DNA of 64,000 nucleotides from Faeciplasma sp048393055. Its GTDB lineage: Bacteria > Bacillota > Clostridia > Oscillospirales > Ruminococcaceae. Below the pieces are notes generated by a model that did not search any database, had not been told where the DNA came from, and was given only the letters and a program-made list of their open reading frames with translations. Numbering within the stretch: position 1 is the first letter of the stretch; every line of letters starts with the position of its first letter. The translations under genes were made by a program, and so were the position numbers. The stretch lies in contig DBFJJS010000005.1 in NCBI GenBank assembly GCA_048393055.1, positions 26,206-90,205 on the forward strand, in the 5' to 3' direction. Positions 18,866 through 27,243 of this stretch are shown here, one piece after another.

Positions 18866-18894
18866 ATAATAGCAGACCCGCTCCCGGTTTTCAA
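18866..18894 (-). promoter_or_regulatory. GH43 gene promoter
   Basis: On the minus strand TTGAAA, a 17-base spacer and TATTAT (18871-18866), about 33 bases before the start with GAAAGGA between. Confidence 0.75.
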
Positions 18895-18920
18895 TAACCG
18901 AAAGCCGTCCGCCAAAAAAA

Positions 18921-18947
18921 TTCCCCGGCGCGCATCACGCCGGGGAA
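18921..18947 (-). terminator. Terminator of the seven-gene sugar operon
   Basis: A 10-base perfect stem TTCCCCGGCG with its complement and a seven-base loop, followed on the minus strand by seven T. It separates the operon from the GH43 gene. Confidence 0.92.
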
Positions 18948-18954
18948 AGCACGG

Positions 18955-19593
18955 TCAAATCAAATCAGAAATATCAGTGTTCTCGCCTTTAAGCCCTATG
19001 ACAGCGCCGTTTTTCGCCTCGTTTGAATCGGGGTGCGCCAAAAGCCACTTGTTGCACGCAGTGAGAAGAGTGTCCTCGTGATTTTTAGGAGTGAACGACG
19101 GCTTCTCCGTGTTTGTTCCCTTGGGAAGCGCAACCAGCACCTTAAATCCCTCTCCCTTTGCCGCAGAGCAGGGGGCGTAGTGAAGCGTAGTAGCATAAAC
19201 CTCTACCATGACTCCGGCAGGGACCCTGAAAGCAACTATGTCGGCGGTATCGAACATGCCGTCGTCCCCTATCTGAGACTCCTTGCCCAGAAGAAGTATG
19301 AAGTCGTTTACTCCAACGTTTACCTCGCTGTCGCGATGGTATTCAAGACAGTTAAGGGTGGTGTTGTGGCCGTTGCACCAGCCGAGCTGTACCGGCATTC
19401 CGCCGTAAAGCCTGTCTGAAATCTCTTTGGCTATCGGAAGGCTCATAAGCTCGGGCTGCTCCGGAACGTAATCAGTAGCCGCGGGAAGAGGCGTAACCTC
19501 ATCCAGCACCCTGATGAGCTGCGTGGTGTCATAGCCTGTAACAATCTTGCCGTATTCCTTAAACAATGGCTCTGTGATTTCATGGATCGTCAT
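18955..19593 (-). CDS. DUF4867-type cupin-like protein, last gene of the sugar operon
   Basis: This is a 212-residue cytoplasmic protein that I associate, from memory of the sequence type, with DUF4867. No reaction is established to my knowledge. It is rich in beta-strand-like segments. His-containing patches (WCNGHNTTLNCLEYHRDSEVNVG at about 72-94, TTLHYAPCSA near 136-145) could bind a metal, as cupin isomerases or lyases do. It follows fucU by 84 bases, with a GAGGAGG ribosome binding site, and ends just before the operon terminator. Being co-transcribed with sugar-acid enzymes, it may be an isomerase or mutarotase-like accessory; that is inference. Confidence 0.65.
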   Translation of the reverse strand: MTIHEITEPLFKEYGKIVTGYDTTQLIRVLDEVTPLPAATDYVPEQPELMSLPIAKEISDRLYGGMPVQLGWCNGHNTTLNCLEYHRDSEVNVGVNDFILLLGKESQIGDDGMFDTADIVAFRVPAGVMVEVYATTLHYAPCSAAKGEGFKVLVALPKGTNTEKPSFTPKNHEDTLLTACNKWLLAHPDSNEAKNGAVIGLKGENTDISDLI

Positions 19594-19677
19594 ATTTATA
19601 TCCTCCTCTGCTGTTTATCCGGCTTTCCAGCCGGTTTACGTTAATAATAACTCCTGACACGGCGCATGTCAAATGCT

Positions 19678-20118
19678 TTATTCAAGCACGCAGCCCTTTT
19701 TGAGAATCACGTTTGCATACTGGCTTCTCTCGGAGGTAGCAATAACCGCGTAGGCATTTTTCGCCTCATCGTAAAACTCGAATCTCTCAAGCATCTCTAC
19801 GCAGTTAAAATCCTTGTCCTCGTGCTTTTTAAGAAGCTTCTCATATTTTTCCCAGATAGACACGTCCGCGTTGTCGCCCTTTACCCTGTCCATAAGGCAC
19901 ACCGGCTTTTCGACATACTGGTCGAGCGGAATCAGCGACAGAACGGCGTCGAGTATCTCAGGAACTCCGTGACCGTCCATTCTTATGACTATCGCGTCCT
20001 TGCCCACAGACTCGGACGGAAAATTTCCGTCCGCGATTACAATCGTATCGCCGTGACCCATTTCGGATAAGACCTTTAAAAGCGCCGGCGGTATTATTGG
20101 GTTAATTCCCTTAAGCAT
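19678..20118 (-). CDS. fucU: L-fucose mutarotase family protein
   Basis: This RbsD/FucU family member interconverts the anomers of L-fucose (and related sugars), supplying the form used by the next enzyme. The start KGINPIIPPALLKVLSEMGHGD, with His22 and Asp24, and IADGNFPS are typical, as is the C-terminal SERSQYANVILKKG. The length of 146 residues is normal. GGAGGAATAACG precedes the ATG. It lies 25 bases after the lactonase gene. A mutarotase beside an aldose dehydrogenase and a lactonase fits oxidation of a free sugar rather than the isomerase-kinase route. Confidence 0.92.
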   Translation of the reverse strand: MLKGINPIIPPALLKVLSEMGHGDTIVIADGNFPSESVGKDAIVIRMDGHGVPEILDAVLSLIPLDQYVEKPVCLMDRVKGDNADVSIWEKYEKLLKKHEDKDFNCVEMLERFEFYDEAKNAYAVIATSERSQYANVILKKGCVLE

Positions 20119-20143
20119 TCGTTATTCCTCCAGTAATATGATT

Positions 20144-21019
20144 TTAAAGCATATTCGCAATGGGACTAAGCTCCGCGGCGTCCGCAAATCCGTAAAAGCG
20201 TCTGGCGTTTTCGCCTAAAAACAGCTTCTTTTCGCCATCCGCAAGGCGATTTGTCTCCTTTATAAATCTGACCGCCATTTTATATGTGATCTCGGTCATC
20301 GTCCTTGGATAGTCGCTTCCCCACATCAGCTTTTCGATCCCGCAGATGGAAGCCGCCTCCCTTATCGCCTCAACAGCGGACGGAAACGGATAATATTCAT
20401 AGTTAAAAAGCCATGTGAGCCCGCCGCTTTCGATATATACGTTTTTGTTTTTAGCCAGAGCTATCTGAGACTGCCAGCCCTTTGTCGTAACCATTCCGAA
20501 ATGCCCTATGGCAATTCTAAGGTCTGGGCACCTGTCTATCAGATACTGCATATCCGCGGTCTGGCTGTCGCCGTCGGCAAGGTCAATGGAAATGAACATG
20601 CCTTTTTCCTCGGCGTCCTTAAATACCCGAAGATGCTTTTTTAAATCGGGATCGGCGAGCCTGGAAGCGCATATCTTTATCCCGTCGAACCCGTCGGTGC
20701 GCCAACCCTTCTTTTCCTCGTACAGCGAGCATATCTTAAACCTGTCGGGATATTTTTTCTTCACGGAAAGAAGATACTCGTCCTGATTTCCGTCCATATA
20801 CTCCTGAGTGCAGACGCAGGCATTCACGCAGGCATAGTCCATGTTGCCTATAAGACGCTCGGCGGTGTTCCTGCCGTCGTCCATATATGCGGGCATCATC
20901 TGCCTTATTTCGCCTGTAAAAACGCTTTTGCCGTTTCCGACGTCATACACCGGAAGCCCATTCACCATTCCGTCCTGCTTTTCCCACAGGTGCACATGTG
21001 CGTCAATAATCATTATCAA
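20144..21019 (-). CDS. Amidohydrolase-family sugar lactonase (L-fucono/L-galactonolactonase candidate)
   Basis: This is a COG3618-type amidohydrolase. The N-terminal metal motif is IIDAHVHLWE. A later KICASRLADPDLKK stretch, an IGHFGMV motif for the third-strand His and MWGSDYPRTM with the catalytic Asp complete the barrel. Characterised members hydrolyse L-fucono-1,5-lactone and L-galactonolactone to the acids. At 291 residues it is normal. The first codon of the frame is TTG 21019; ATG 21013 is equally possible. It is 20 bases after the UxaA-like gene, so the aldose dehydrogenase of the same operon probably makes its substrate. Confidence 0.85.
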   Translation of the reverse strand: MIMIIDAHVHLWEKQDGMVNGLPVYDVGNGKSVFTGEIRQMMPAYMDDGRNTAERLIGNMDYACVNACVCTQEYMDGNQDEYLLSVKKKYPDRFKICSLYEEKKGWRTDGFDGIKICASRLADPDLKKHLRVFKDAEEKGMFISIDLADGDSQTADMQYLIDRCPDLRIAIGHFGMVTTKGWQSQIALAKNKNVYIESGGLTWLFNYEYYPFPSAVEAIREAASICGIEKLMWGSDYPRTMTEITYKMAVRFIKETNRLADGEKKLFLGENARRFYGFADAAELSPIANML

Positions 21020-21039
21020 ATCACATCCTTTAAGACTAC

Positions 21040-22416
21040 CTACAGCGTCACTCCGTCCTTAAATATCGCTATCTCGCGAAAGCCGTTTCTTTCGTTTGCG
21101 GTCTCGCTTCCGTTTACGACCCCCATAACATACTCAAAAAAGCTGCTGTCGAGGTTTTCACCGTTTATAATCTCTCCGGCGTTAAAGTCGAGCCAGGAGT
21201 GCTTATGAGCGTAAAGCCTTGAGTTTGTGGCTATCTTCACCGTCGGCACGGGAGCGCCCAAAGGCGTTCCCCTTCCCGTTGAGAAAAGTATAAGCTGACA
21301 GCCGCAGGCAGTCAGGTTAGTGACCGCAACCATGTCGTTTCCCGGACCGTTTAAAAGATTCAGACCGCTGTTTTTTGCCGTGTCGCCGTAATCCAAAACA
21401 TCCGTAACAGGCGAGGTGCCGCCCTTTTGCGTGCAGCCCAGCGACTTTTCCTCAAGTGTGGATATCCCTCCCGCTTTGTTGCCGGGGGAAGGGTTTTCGT
21501 AAATCTCCTGACCGTGGCTCACAAAGTAATCCTTGAAGTTGTTTATCAGCGAAACCGTCTTGTCAAACACCTCACGGCTTATGCACCTGTCCATAAGAAT
21601 GGTTTCCGCGCCGAACATCTCCGGCACCTCAGTCAAAACGCATGTGCCGCCCATCGATATGAGCCTGTCGGAAAACCTGCCTATCAAAGGGTTCGCGGTA
21701 ATTCCCGAAAAACCGTCCGACCCGCCGCACTTAAGACCTATCTTCAGCTTCGAAGCAGGCACAGGCCGGCGCTCAAAGCCGGACGCATACTCCTTAAGCT
21801 CCCCTATCAGCCTTATTCCCTCGGCAATATCGTCCTCAAAGTCCTGAGCGTTTAAAAACCTGACACGCCTTGAATCCGCCTCGCCGAGGACCTTTTTAAA
21901 CTCCGGGATGTTGTTGTTCTCGCAGCCAAGCCCCAATACGAGAACTCCTCCTGCGTTTGGATGCATTACAAGGCCCTTAAGCACCTTCTGAGTTATTGCG
22001 TGGTCGCCTCCGAGCTGCGAGCACCCGTAGGGATGTGTCAGCGCAACTGCTCCGGTAAGCTCGGCAAGCTTTTTCGCTATTCCGTTGACGCAGCCGACCG
22101 TTGGGATTATCCAGATATCGTTTCTTATGCCGACGTCCCCGTTTTCCCTTACATATGCGTCGACCGTGACCGGCTGCATCGGTTCAAGCCCGCACTTATG
22201 GGGATTATAGCTGTACTCCTCGCGCTGAGTGAGCGCAGTTCCAAGATTATGTGTGTGAACCATCTCGCCCTTTGCAATATCGCATTTTGCCTTTCCTATG
22301 CAGAAGCCGTACTTGATTACCTTTTCCCCTGCCTTTATATCACTGAGCGCAGTTTTGTGCCCCGTTTCGGTGTCGACGGCTACGTTATCGGCAGGATTTA
22401 TTATAAGAAGGCTCAT
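21040..22416 (-). CDS. UxaA-family altronate/L-fuconate dehydratase
   Basis: UxaA-type enzymes remove water from C2-C3 of an aldonate to give a 2-keto-3-deoxy acid. The SAF domain (about 1-90, VHTHNLGTALTQREEYSY) and the large C-terminal domain (GVRNDIW-like GIRNDIWIIPTVGCVN, THPYGCSQLG, KCGGSDGFSGITANPLIG) are fused as in E. coli UxaA. In Campylobacter the fucose locus has the same family split in two. At 458 residues it is somewhat short but complete. The gene overlaps the UxaB-like gene by four bases. D-altronate, 6-deoxyaltronate or L-fuconate are possible substrates. Confidence 0.88.
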   Translation of the reverse strand: MSLLIINPADNVAVDTETGHKTALSDIKAGEKVIKYGFCIGKAKCDIAKGEMVHTHNLGTALTQREEYSYNPHKCGLEPMQPVTVDAYVRENGDVGIRNDIWIIPTVGCVNGIAKKLAELTGAVALTHPYGCSQLGGDHAITQKVLKGLVMHPNAGGVLVLGLGCENNNIPEFKKVLGEADSRRVRFLNAQDFEDDIAEGIRLIGELKEYASGFERRPVPASKLKIGLKCGGSDGFSGITANPLIGRFSDRLISMGGTCVLTEVPEMFGAETILMDRCISREVFDKTVSLINNFKDYFVSHGQEIYENPSPGNKAGGISTLEEKSLGCTQKGGTSPVTDVLDYGDTAKNSGLNLLNGPGNDMVAVTNLTACGCQLILFSTGRGTPLGAPVPTVKIATNSRLYAHKHSWLDFNAGEIINGENLDSSFFEYVMGVVNGSETANERNGFREIAIFKDGVTL

Positions 22417-23747
22417 GAAAGAGCCTCCTCATAATACGCCTTCATTCCTCCGTTTTCGATAATTTTAAGCGTAGAGGCTATTTCGTTTTTCATAAACGAC
22501 AGATCCTGTCCCCAATATTCCTCTTTTTTAAGAATATCATCGACAGACGCCGTTTTCATGAATTTCATTATTTCCTCGCCGTCGTTTGCTTCGTCGGTGC
22601 GGTAAAACGCAATCAGCGCAGCTAAAGACATCGTAAGGCACTTAGGAAGCTTTCCGAATTTTTCGTTGTATTCGATTATGGTGGGAAGAACCCTTGCCTT
22701 AAACTTGCTCACTGAGTTGAGAGCTATGCTTAAAAGCTGGTGCTTTACGAACGGGTTTGCAAATCTCTCCAACACCGCCCTGCCGAAGCTTATATCCTCC
22801 TGCGTGTTGCCGAGCGTCGGTATGATCTCGTCAAAAAGAGTCTTATTGAGCATTGCGCACACCTTTTCATCCTTTAAGCACTCGCCCACGGTAGACAGCC
22901 CGTAAAGCCTTGCCGCCAGCACCATGGAGGTATGCGCGCCGTTGAGTATTCTTACCTTGCGCTTTTTATAGGGCGTCACGTCGTCTGTCCATATTACATT
23001 TATACCGGCTTTTTTAAGCGGGAACTCGTCCTCGTAATTGCCTTCTATGACCCACAGGTGGAATATCTCGGCCGTGTTCAGAAGCTTATCCTCGCAGCCA
23101 AGCTCTTTGCACAGCTTATCCGCCTCATCCTTGGGATATCCTGTGCATATCCTGTCAACAAGCGTGTTGCAGAAATGATTTTTTGTCTCTACCCAGCTTA
23201 GAAACTCCTCCGGCAGGTTCCACAGCCTTGCGTATTTAATAACATATTCCTTCAAAAAATCTGCGTTGTGGTCTATAAGCTCGCAGCAGAAAATTATAAA
23301 GCCGTCAAGCCCCGCTTTGTACCTCTCGTACAGAAGCGCGGTGAGCTTGGCAGGAAACGACTTGGGAGGAGCGTCGTTTAAGCTCTCCGTGCCGAGATAC
23401 TCTATTCCCGCTTCGGTGGTATTGGAGATAATAAACCTCATATCCGGGTTATGAGCAAGCTTTAAATACTCGCCGTAATCGGTATATGGATTTACGCCCC
23501 TTGAAATCGACCTTACCTCTGTTACGGAATTTACTACCTCGCCGTTTTCGATTCCGCGAAGGTACTGATGATAAACGCCGTGCTGCTCGTTGAGAACGCT
23601 TATAAGACCCTTTTCTATCGGCTGGACTACAACCACTTTGCCGTCAAACACGCCCTTTTCGTTCATTATATGTACAAACATATCGACAAAGCTTCTTAAA
23701 AATCCGCCCTCGCCGAACTGAATAATTCTTTCCTTTACGTCGCTCAT
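22413..23747 (-). CDS. UxaB-family tagaturonate reductase (mannitol dehydrogenase superfamily)
   Basis: This is an NAD(H)-dependent long-chain reductase. IIQFGEGGFLRSFVDMF (residues 7-23) is the nucleotide-binding start. NTTEAGIEY, FCCELIDHNAD, VRILNGAHTSMV and a C-terminal helical domain are typical of UxaB, which reduces D-tagaturonate to D-altronate. I use the ATG at 23747 because AGGAGCT lies 6 bases upstream; the open frame runs 20 codons further without support. It has 444 residues. Together with the UxaA- and LgoD-like neighbours it makes the classical invert-and-dehydrate set for a 5-keto aldonate. Confidence 0.88.
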   Translation of the reverse strand: MSDVKERIIQFGEGGFLRSFVDMFVHIMNEKGVFDGKVVVVQPIEKGLISVLNEQHGVYHQYLRGIENGEVVNSVTEVRSISRGVNPYTDYGEYLKLAHNPDMRFIISNTTEAGIEYLGTESLNDAPPKSFPAKLTALLYERYKAGLDGFIIFCCELIDHNADFLKEYVIKYARLWNLPEEFLSWVETKNHFCNTLVDRICTGYPKDEADKLCKELGCEDKLLNTAEIFHLWVIEGNYEDEFPLKKAGINVIWTDDVTPYKKRKVRILNGAHTSMVLAARLYGLSTVGECLKDEKVCAMLNKTLFDEIIPTLGNTQEDISFGRAVLERFANPFVKHQLLSIALNSVSKFKARVLPTIIEYNEKFGKLPKCLTMSLAALIAFYRTDEANDGEEIMKFMKTASVDDILKKEEYWGQDLSFMKNEIASTLKIIENGGMKAYYEEALS

Positions 23748-23776
23748 GCGCTTAGCTCCTTTCTGACAACGCCGCG

Positions 23777-24796
23777 TTAGTCGGCTATCCTGACAAGCAC
23801 CTTGCAAAGCTCGCCGTTGTTGTTGGCAAGGGCCTTGAACGCCTTATCCGCCTCATCCATCGGATAGATATCGCTCACCATCTTCAAAACGTCAACCTTG
23901 CCGGACGATATGAGCTCGATTACGTCCTTAAAATCGGACGGGTAGGAATTTCTTGAGCCGAATACGTTGAGCTCCTTCTTCAAAAGTATGGAGTGCAGGA
24001 AAGTAGTTTCCTTCTTGCCGTTGCCTATTAAAATTATATTTCCGGCAAATGCGCAGCAATCGATGCAGTTGAGGAAGGTCACCGACTGTCCGCACGCCTC
24101 GATGCAGCAGTCAAAGCCGTCCCCGCCGGTTATGCGCATGCTCTCCTCTTTAATATCGGTCTTGGCGGAGTTTATAACGCCCTTCGCGCCAAACTCCAGC
24201 GCCTTTTGAAGCCTTCCGTCAAGGATGTCGGCGACATATACCTGCGCGCCCTTGTTCAATGCGGAAATGAGCGCAAACAGCCCTATAGGTCCTGCGCCGA
24301 CTACCAAGACCCTGTCGCCCGCCTTAACCGGAGCGCGGTTCACTGCGTGATATCCTATTGTAAACGGCTCGACAAGGGCGAGCTCCTTTGCGCTAAGACC
24401 GTGGCCCTGGTATATTCTTTCGACCGGCATTGCGACGTACTCGCAAAAGCTTCCGTCGCGCTGAACGCCCATGGTTTTGTTGTCCGTGCAGCAGTTTACA
24501 AAGCCCCTTCTGCAGGAGTAGCACTCGCCGCAGTTAAAATACGGATTGGCGGTGACGATATCCCCGGCCTTAAGACCCTTGTCGTTTTCGGGAATAGAAA
24601 CTATTTCCGCGGAAAACTCGTGTCCCGGGATCCTCGGATAGGTTGTAAAGGGCTGATTGCCGGTATAGCTTGCGACGTCTGCGCCGCAGATGCCGCAGTA
24701 AAGTATCTTTAAAAGAGCTTCGCCCTCCTTCACCTCCGGCTTGGGGGTGTCCGTTACCGCAATTTCAAACGGCTTGTTGATAAGTACTGTTTTCAT
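23777..24796 (-). CDS. Zn-dependent dehydrogenase resembling L-galactonate 5-dehydrogenase (LgoD)
   Basis: This is a medium-chain zinc alcohol dehydrogenase of 339 residues. Catalytic zinc ligands are seen in CGICGADVASYTGNQP and GHEFSAE. The structural-zinc cysteine cluster is NCGECYSCRRGFVNCC, and the Rossmann motif is VVGAGPIGLFAL. The stretch TGNQPFTTYPRIPGHE closely recalls E. coli LgoD (YjjN), which oxidises L-galactonate at C5 to D-tagaturonate. It sits between the aldose dehydrogenase and UxaB-like genes, exactly where such a step is needed. Other sugar-acid or polyol substrates remain possible. Confidence 0.82.
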   Translation of the reverse strand: MKTVLINKPFEIAVTDTPKPEVKEGEALLKILYCGICGADVASYTGNQPFTTYPRIPGHEFSAEIVSIPENDKGLKAGDIVTANPYFNCGECYSCRRGFVNCCTDNKTMGVQRDGSFCEYVAMPVERIYQGHGLSAKELALVEPFTIGYHAVNRAPVKAGDRVLVVGAGPIGLFALISALNKGAQVYVADILDGRLQKALEFGAKGVINSAKTDIKEESMRITGGDGFDCCIEACGQSVTFLNCIDCCAFAGNIILIGNGKKETTFLHSILLKKELNVFGSRNSYPSDFKDVIELISSGKVDVLKMVSDIYPMDEADKAFKALANNNGELCKVLVRIAD

Positions 24797-24820
24797 GGTT
24801 ATCTATCTACCTTTCCTATA

Positions 24821-26020
24821 TTATAAATTGATGTATTTTTTGTTCCAGATGACCGCCGTTTTCATCGGCGCGCCCTTGCAGTATATCTTATTTTTATACG
24901 CTTCGATCGGGTCGCTTATAAACTCGTCCTTGTCTATAAGCTCCACTATCTCATTGTAACGGCTCTTTGCCAAAAGCTCTATCGCGCGCTCCATATGGCA
25001 CTGCCTGAAGTTTATCGATCCGAAAATCAGGTGGTTTTCAAAGCCGAACGGCATAGTGTCGTATTCAACCTTCGGTCCGAGCGAAAAGCTGTTGTATATT
25101 CCGTTGCAGCCGAGAACCTTCTGTTCAAACGCTATCCTGTGCTCTGCATTTGAGCCGCTTACGCCGATAAACATCGTCGCCCTGCCGCCGAGCTTTTGCA
25201 CTATCGCGTCGGCAAGCTCCTTTTCCGTCGCAAAGTCGCTCCTCAAATACATAGCTCCTGTTTCCCTGAGCGCAAACCTGACCTTGTCGGAATCCTCGCT
25301 GCTCCGCGCTACGAAAAGTATCTTGGCGTTCGGGTAGCTTCTCGCAATGAGGTCGCCCATGAACATTCCGGTCGTTCCGAGACCAAAAATCACGGTGCGG
25401 TTGAATATATCCTCCTTCGCAAGACGCCTTCCGGTTTCCTCGTCGCAGTGATGCCTGGCCATTTCAACTCTGAAATTATGCGCGCTGCCCAGGTCCTCCA
25501 TTCTTTCAAGCTGGAACAGCATGCAGCCGTAAGGGTCGGGGAAAACCATCTTCTTGGCAAATTCCAAATCGAGCTTCCCGTCCTTAACGTATCCGTCCGG
25601 TATTTTTAAAAGCATATCGGGGTTGAAATACTGCTTGTCGCAGAAAAGTCCGTCCGCCTTGTCGCAGCCGTATTCAAAGTAGGTCTCGTCCTCCGTATAA
25701 CGGGTGGGGTCGTAGCTGTCCCCTCCACGTATCAGAACAATTGCGAACCTGTTTTCGGACGGCACCCAGACTATTCCCTCGTGACCGTTTATAAGCCTTG
25801 TTTTGCCCTCGGGGAATTTAGGCGTCAGAAGACCTTTCGAGCCCATGTTCATAAGCTCGTTGTCGGTTCCGCAGAAGCCCACAATAACCGGCTCGCACAA
25901 AACGCCTTCCTTTTCGGGCTCACCGCGAAGCCTCCTGCGCTTTACGTTTGTTATTTCAACGTCACCGTACACAAGCGGTCTTTGCGCGTCGTTTTGAAAG
26001 TATGTTCCCTTTACAATCAT
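24821..26020 (-). CDS. Zn-dependent aldose 1-dehydrogenase (glucose dehydrogenase type), first gene of the operon
   Basis: This is a 399-residue medium-chain dehydrogenase of the glucose dehydrogenase type. IVGFCGTDNELMNMGSKG carries the zinc-ligand Cys with the family's Thr-Asp, NGHEGIV follows, and the NAD(P) fold reads VIFGLGTTGMFMGD. Such enzymes oxidise the anomeric carbon of free aldoses to the lactone. With a lactonase and FucU downstream, L-fucose or L-galactose is the likely substrate, by inference. AGGAGGG precedes the ATG. It opens the seven-gene unit, with an AraC regulator divergent from it. Confidence 0.82.
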   Translation of the reverse strand: MIVKGTYFQNDAQRPLVYGDVEITNVKRRRLRGEPEKEGVLCEPVIVGFCGTDNELMNMGSKGLLTPKFPEGKTRLINGHEGIVWVPSENRFAIVLIRGGDSYDPTRYTEDETYFEYGCDKADGLFCDKQYFNPDMLLKIPDGYVKDGKLDLEFAKKMVFPDPYGCMLFQLERMEDLGSAHNFRVEMARHHCDEETGRRLAKEDIFNRTVIFGLGTTGMFMGDLIARSYPNAKILFVARSSEDSDKVRFALRETGAMYLRSDFATEKELADAIVQKLGGRATMFIGVSGSNAEHRIAFEQKVLGCNGIYNSFSLGPKVEYDTMPFGFENHLIFGSINFRQCHMERAIELLAKSRYNEIVELIDKDEFISDPIEAYKNKIYCKGAPMKTAVIWNKKYINL

Positions 26021-26086
26021 GCTGTCCCTCCTAAGATTGCATCAGCCGATGGTATTAGTGTTTACAAGCTTAGTTTATAACATCTA

Positions 26087-26116
26087 TATAAAATAATCAA
26101 TACCGGCAGATGACAA
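26087..26116 (-). promoter_or_regulatory. Probable promoter of the sugar operon
   Basis: On the minus strand TTGTCA (26116-26111), an 18-base spacer and TTTATA (26092-26087). It is weak, as expected for a promoter needing an activator. The direct repeats at 26119-26142 abut its -35. Confidence 0.45.
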
Positions 26117-26118
26117 TA

Positions 26119-26142
26119 TGCCGCATTTTATGTCGCATTTTC
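26119..26142. promoter_or_regulatory. Tandem 12-base repeats, probable AraC-type binding site
   Basis: TGCCGCATTTTA and TGTCGCATTTTC stand directly side by side, differing at two positions, with a partial third GCATATTTT. They lie between the two divergent -35 boxes. Two direct half-sites abutting a weak -35 is the usual activator arrangement for AraC proteins. Confidence 0.6.
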
Positions 26143-26153
26143 GCATATTTTAA

Positions 26154-26182
26154 TTGACTTTCTTGCCGATGAGCTGTAAAAT
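26154..26182 (+). promoter_or_regulatory. araC-family gene promoter
   Basis: TTGACT (26154-26159), a 17-base spacer and TAAAAT (26177-26182), 46 bases before the start. The -35 is 11 bases from the direct repeats, so autoregulation is possible. Confidence 0.7.
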
Positions 26183-26227
26183 CAGCATACGTGACAAAAT
26201 GACTTCCTTTTAATACGGGGGGGAAAA

Positions 26228-27076
26228 ATGAGATACCGCGACTTAAATATCAGCTTTAATATAGAAAACGTCAAAATAACAATACTCAGCATATGCCTTG
26301 AAAGGCTGTTAAAGCCGATACCGATGCATTCGCACAGCAAAAACAGCTACGAGCTTCATTACATATCCTGCGGCAGAGGCGTGCTTATGTCGGAGGGAAA
26401 AAGCTATGAAATAACGCCGGGAGCTTTGTTTATGACCGGTCCGGAGGTGGAGCACGAGCAGCTTTCCGATCCAAAAGACCCGATGACTGAGTACTGCGTA
26501 TATCTCAAGGCAGAGCCGGACGAGCACGCAAAGCCGGGAAAGCTGTCATTGGAATTTGCAGGCAGGAGCTTCTGGTTTGGACGGGACAGCGGCTGCGTCC
26601 GCGAGCTTATGCGAAAAACGCTGTCCGAGCTTGAAGGGCAGGCAAGCGGCAGGGAGCTGATGATACAGTCACTGATGCAGCAGCTTATTTTATGTATGAT
26701 ACGGCTTTATCAAACCGGCTCAAAGAATGTGCGCCCTGACCATGATGCCGTTCCGAAGCGCAATGATTTGACCTATCTTATAATAGAAGAAGCGTTTTTG
26801 TACGATTGCAGGACAATCACCCTCGACGCTCTCGCGCAAAAGCTGGGACGAAGCAGACGACAGACCGAGCGGCTTTTGCAGCAGCACTATGGGCAGACGT
26901 TTCAGCAGAAAAAAACGCAGGCAAGGATGTTTTCCGCCTGCTCACTGCTGCGTGACAGCAAAAAAAGTGTGTCCGATATATCAGAAGAGCTGGGATACTC
27001 CTCATGCGAACACTTTTCCGGCTCGTTTAAGCGTTACTACGGGATATCGCCGAGTAAGTTCAGAAAAAGCATGTGA
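26228..27076 (+). CDS. AraC-family transcriptional regulator
   Basis: This is a 282-residue regulator with an N-terminal cupin sugar-sensing domain (HSHSKNSYELHYISCGRG and a GALFMTGPEVEHEQL segment, about 35-80). The C-terminal AraC DNA-binding domain (about 180-282) has two helix-turn-helices (LDALAQKLGRSRRQTERLLQQHYG and SVSDISEELGYSSCEHFSGSFKRYYG). It ends in the typical GISPSKFRK. It is divergent from the sugar operon and upstream of the secreted GH95, so it probably senses the released sugar and activates one or both. The ribosome binding site is GGGGGG. Confidence 0.92.
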   Translation: MRYRDLNISFNIENVKITILSICLERLLKPIPMHSHSKNSYELHYISCGRGVLMSEGKSYEITPGALFMTGPEVEHEQLSDPKDPMTEYCVYLKAEPDEHAKPGKLSLEFAGRSFWFGRDSGCVRELMRKTLSELEGQASGRELMIQSLMQQLILCMIRLYQTGSKNVRPDHDAVPKRNDLTYLIIEEAFLYDCRTITLDALAQKLGRSRRQTERLLQQHYGQTFQQKKTQARMFSACSLLRDSKKSVSDISEELGYSSCEHFSGSFKRYYGISPSKFRKSM

Positions 27077-27144
27077 CAGCGCTTTCAAAACGCGTATGTT
27101 TATATAGCATGATATCCCTGCGTTAAAGTTGTTCGGATTTATCA

Positions 27145-27173
27145 TTGAAAACGCTGTGATATTAAAGTATAAT
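27145..27173 (+). promoter_or_regulatory. Promoter of the secreted GH95
   Basis: TTGAAA (27145-27150), a 17-base spacer and a perfect TATAAT (27168-27173). The operator-like palindrome at 27184-27198 lies just downstream of the expected start point. Confidence 0.8.
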
Positions 27174-27183
27174 ATTATCAGTT

Positions 27184-27198
27184 CAGTTTGTTAAACTG
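27184..27198. promoter_or_regulatory. Palindrome CAGTTT-GTT-AAACTG, candidate repressor site
   Basis: Perfect six-base arms with a three-base centre, placed at about +4 to +18 of the GH95 transcript. This is a position that suits a repressor. The regulator is unknown; the AraC site upstream of the operon looks different. Confidence 0.55.
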
Positions 27199-27243
27199 TC
27201 ATACTAAAATTAATTGCATATTTACAGGAAAGGAAAGGTGAAA

